Source: an uncultured Litoreibacter sp. (lineage in GTDB: Bacteria > Pseudomonadota > Alphaproteobacteria > Rhodobacterales > Rhodobacteraceae). From it: a stretch of 6,465 bases of DNA. Each line of letters begins with the position of its first letter. Within the stretch, counting starts at the first letter, position 1. Shown piece by piece: positions 5,068-6,465 of the stretch. The stretch lies in assembly GCA_937928335.1 (NCBI GenBank), contig CALFWN010000107.1:1-6465 (forward strand). The letters are read 5' to 3'. Under the pieces are notes generated by a model, which saw nothing but the letters and a program-made list of their open reading frames with translations, had not been told where the DNA came from and made no database searches. Position numbers and translations under genes: made by a program.

Positions 5068-6465
5068 GACCTAGGGCGTTCCTTCTTGGGATCAAACGCC
5101 GCAAGGTCAGGGCGGATGGTCGCGGGGAGGCGTTTTTGATGGCCATCCAGCTTGCCAATCTCCACATGCGTTCCGGGTTCTGCATGGGCCACATCGATAC
5201 GCGCCATTGCAATGTTTTTGCCCAGAAGAGGCGAGCGCATGGCGGAGGTGACCTCCCCAATCTGAGCGCGGCCGATATGGATGCAATCGCCATGACCCAC
5301 CTGCACCTCACTGCCGATATCAAGACCCATCAGCTTGCGTTGCGGATGCTCCTTGCGGCGGATCAACGCGTCGCGGCCAATGAAATCATCAGGCTTGGAT
5401 TTGAGCGGCACGGTGAAGCCAATGCCCGCCTCAAACGGGTCGGTTTGGTCGGAAAAGTCATAGCCTGCGAAGATCAAACCCGCCTCGATACGCACCAGAT
5501 CGAGCGCCTCCAGCCCCATTGGGGTGAGGCCGTGATCCTGGCCCGCCTCCCAGATCGCGTCGAAGATTTCGGTGCAATGTTTGGGATGGCACATGACCTC
5601 ATAGCCCAGCTCGCCCGTATAGCCGGTGCGCGACAGCACGAAGGGCGTGCCGGACTCGTTATGCAGGCGGGCAGGCGTGTGGCGGAACCAGCCGAGCTGG
5701 TCAAACTCGGGATTATGCGGCGCGGTCCATGTAATTTTTCTGAGCAGATCACGGCTTTCGGGGCCTTGCACTGCGACGTTATGCAGCTGATCGGTTGAAG
5801 ATCGCACCAGCACCTTGAGCCCCAGCTTTTCAGCCTGCTCCCGTATCCATATGCCCCCATAGTCATTGCCGCCGATCCAGCGGAAGTTGTCTTTGTCGAG
5901 GCGGAAGACGGTGCCGTCATCGATCATGCCGCCATGCTCATAACACATCGCGGTATAGACCACGCCGCCTGCGGGCAGCGTTTTCATGTTGCGGGTGAAG
6001 ACATATTGGCAGAGCGCTTCGGCGTCGGGGCCGGTGATCTCGAACTTGCGCAGGGGGGAGAGGTCCATGATAACCGCCTTCTGGCGGCAGACATGGTATT
6101 CGGCGATGGGGCCTGCCTCCGCGAAGCAATTTGCCAGCCAGTAGCCGTTATACTCGATGAAGTTGCGGGTGTGCTTGGCGAAACAGTCGTGGAAGCCGGT
6201 TTGCTTGGTCATTTTCATTTCCGCATCTGGGGTGGGCCGGTACGCGACCGAGCGTTGGAAGGTTTCCTTGCCGCTATAGGTGCGGACATGGATGTCGGTC
6301 GGGTTCCAGCCATTGGCCGCCGTGGTGTCGTCGGGACAGGCAGAGCTGACGCAGACGATATCGGTCAGCGCGCGCAGGAGCACATAGTCACCGGGGCGCG
6401 ACCACGGCTCGTCGGAATACAGGACGCCGTGCTCGTCGAGGAAAGTGTTGAAGAAGAAGTTGATC
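5064..6465 (-). CDS. tdm: Trimethylamine N-oxide demethylase Tdm, C-terminal part (5' end beyond window)
   Basis: The frame is open from the right edge (first full codon at 6464) to TGA at 5064-5066, giving 466 residues of a protein usually near 800. Residues about 1-75 are the end of a DUF1989 domain, with INFFFNTFLDEHG, then CVSSACPDDTTAANGWNPT (38-56), whose Cys38 and Cys43 are candidate metal ligands. From about 85 a GcvT-like folate-binding domain follows: FHDCFAKHTRNF, GGMIDDGTVFRL (178-189, with the aspartate used for folate in GcvT proteins), SRTGYTGELGYEV (278-290), MGLEALDLVRIEAG (316-329). The DUF1989-GcvT fusion is diagnostic of Tdm, which splits TMAO to dimethylamine and formaldehyde without redox cofactors; the GcvT part passes the carbon to tetrahydrofolate. 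Generic pipelines may call it aminomethyltransferase. A GTG at 6383 is internal, because the DUF1989 homology continues upstream of it. Four more genes follow in close coupling. Confidence 0.93.
   Translation of the reverse strand, partial: INFFFNTFLDEHGVLYSDEPWSRPGDYVLLRALTDIVCVSSACPDDTTAANGWNPTDIHVRTYSGKETFQRSVAYRPTPDAEMKMTKQTGFHDCFAKHTRNFIEYNGYWLANCFAEAGPIAEYHVCRQKAVIMDLSPLRKFEITGPDAEALCQYVFTRNMKTLPAGGVVYTAMCYEHGGMIDDGTVFRLDKDNFRWIGGNDYGGIWIREQAEKLGLKVLVRSSTDQLHNVAVQGPESRDLLRKITWTAPHNPEFDQLGWFRHTPARLHNESGTPFVLSRTGYTGELGYEVMCHPKHCTEIFDAIWEAGQDHGLTPMGLEALDLVRIEAGLIFAGYDFSDQTDPFEAGIGFTVPLKSKPDDFIGRDALIRRKEHPQRKLMGLDIGSEVQVGHGDCIHIGRAQIGEVTSAMRSPLLGKNIAMARIDVAHAEPGTHVEIGKLDGHQKRLPATIRPDLAAFDPKKERPRS

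Noticed and set aside
5136..5798. Rightward open frame of 220 codons opposite tdm
   Set aside because: It lies wholly antisense to the conserved GcvT-like domain of tdm, and its translation has no recognisable motif.
6381..6383. GTG as a possible tdm start
   Set aside because: The DUF1989 sequence continues in frame upstream to the window edge, so this codon is an internal valine.

Overview
The window appears to be an alphaproteobacterial locus for using methylated amines (trimethylamine, TMA, and its N-oxide, TMAO). It most likely comes from the Roseobacter group of the Rhodobacteraceae. The evidence is the high GC content, the close match of the recognisable proteins to roseobacter-type mgsC, gmaS, tmm and tdm products, and an inverted repeat of a kind I associate with Rhodobacteraceae intergenic regions. 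The genus cannot be told from the window.

Layout: three genes run rightward from the left edge. They are the 3' part of mgsC (N-methylglutamate synthase, FMN-binding subunit), complete gmaS (gamma-glutamylmethylamide synthetase) and complete tmm (trimethylamine monooxygenase). A GC-rich hairpin lies between mgsC and gmaS, and a long imperfect inverted repeat lies between gmaS and tmm. After tmm the strand switches, with only 7 bases between the two converging stop codons. Five genes then run leftward from the right edge: the C-terminal part of tdm (TMAO demethylase, DUF1989 plus a GcvT-like domain), a group II truncated haemoglobin, a 69-residue TIGR03643/DUF2805-type protein, and two small exported proteins of unknown function. 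Three of the four junctions in this leftward set are 4-base ATGA stop/start overlaps and the fourth is a 10-base gap, so the set looks like one translationally coupled operon.

How the genes fit together (family knowledge): Tmm oxidises TMA to TMAO with NADPH and O2. Tdm splits TMAO into dimethylamine and formaldehyde, and its GcvT-like domain binds tetrahydrofolate to capture the one-carbon unit. Dimethylamine is demethylated to monomethylamine by enzymes not in this window. GmaS joins monomethylamine to glutamate using ATP, and the Mgs complex turns the product into N-methylglutamate for later oxidation. The first and second TMA steps and the two monomethylamine-assimilation steps are therefore adjacent here on converging transcripts.

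The least explained part is 3656-5067: a haem protein, a helix-turn-helix-like small protein and two secreted proteins, all tightly coupled behind tdm. No gene-free stretch exceeds 300 bases. I saw no tRNA, rRNA, CRISPR array or insertion sequence.
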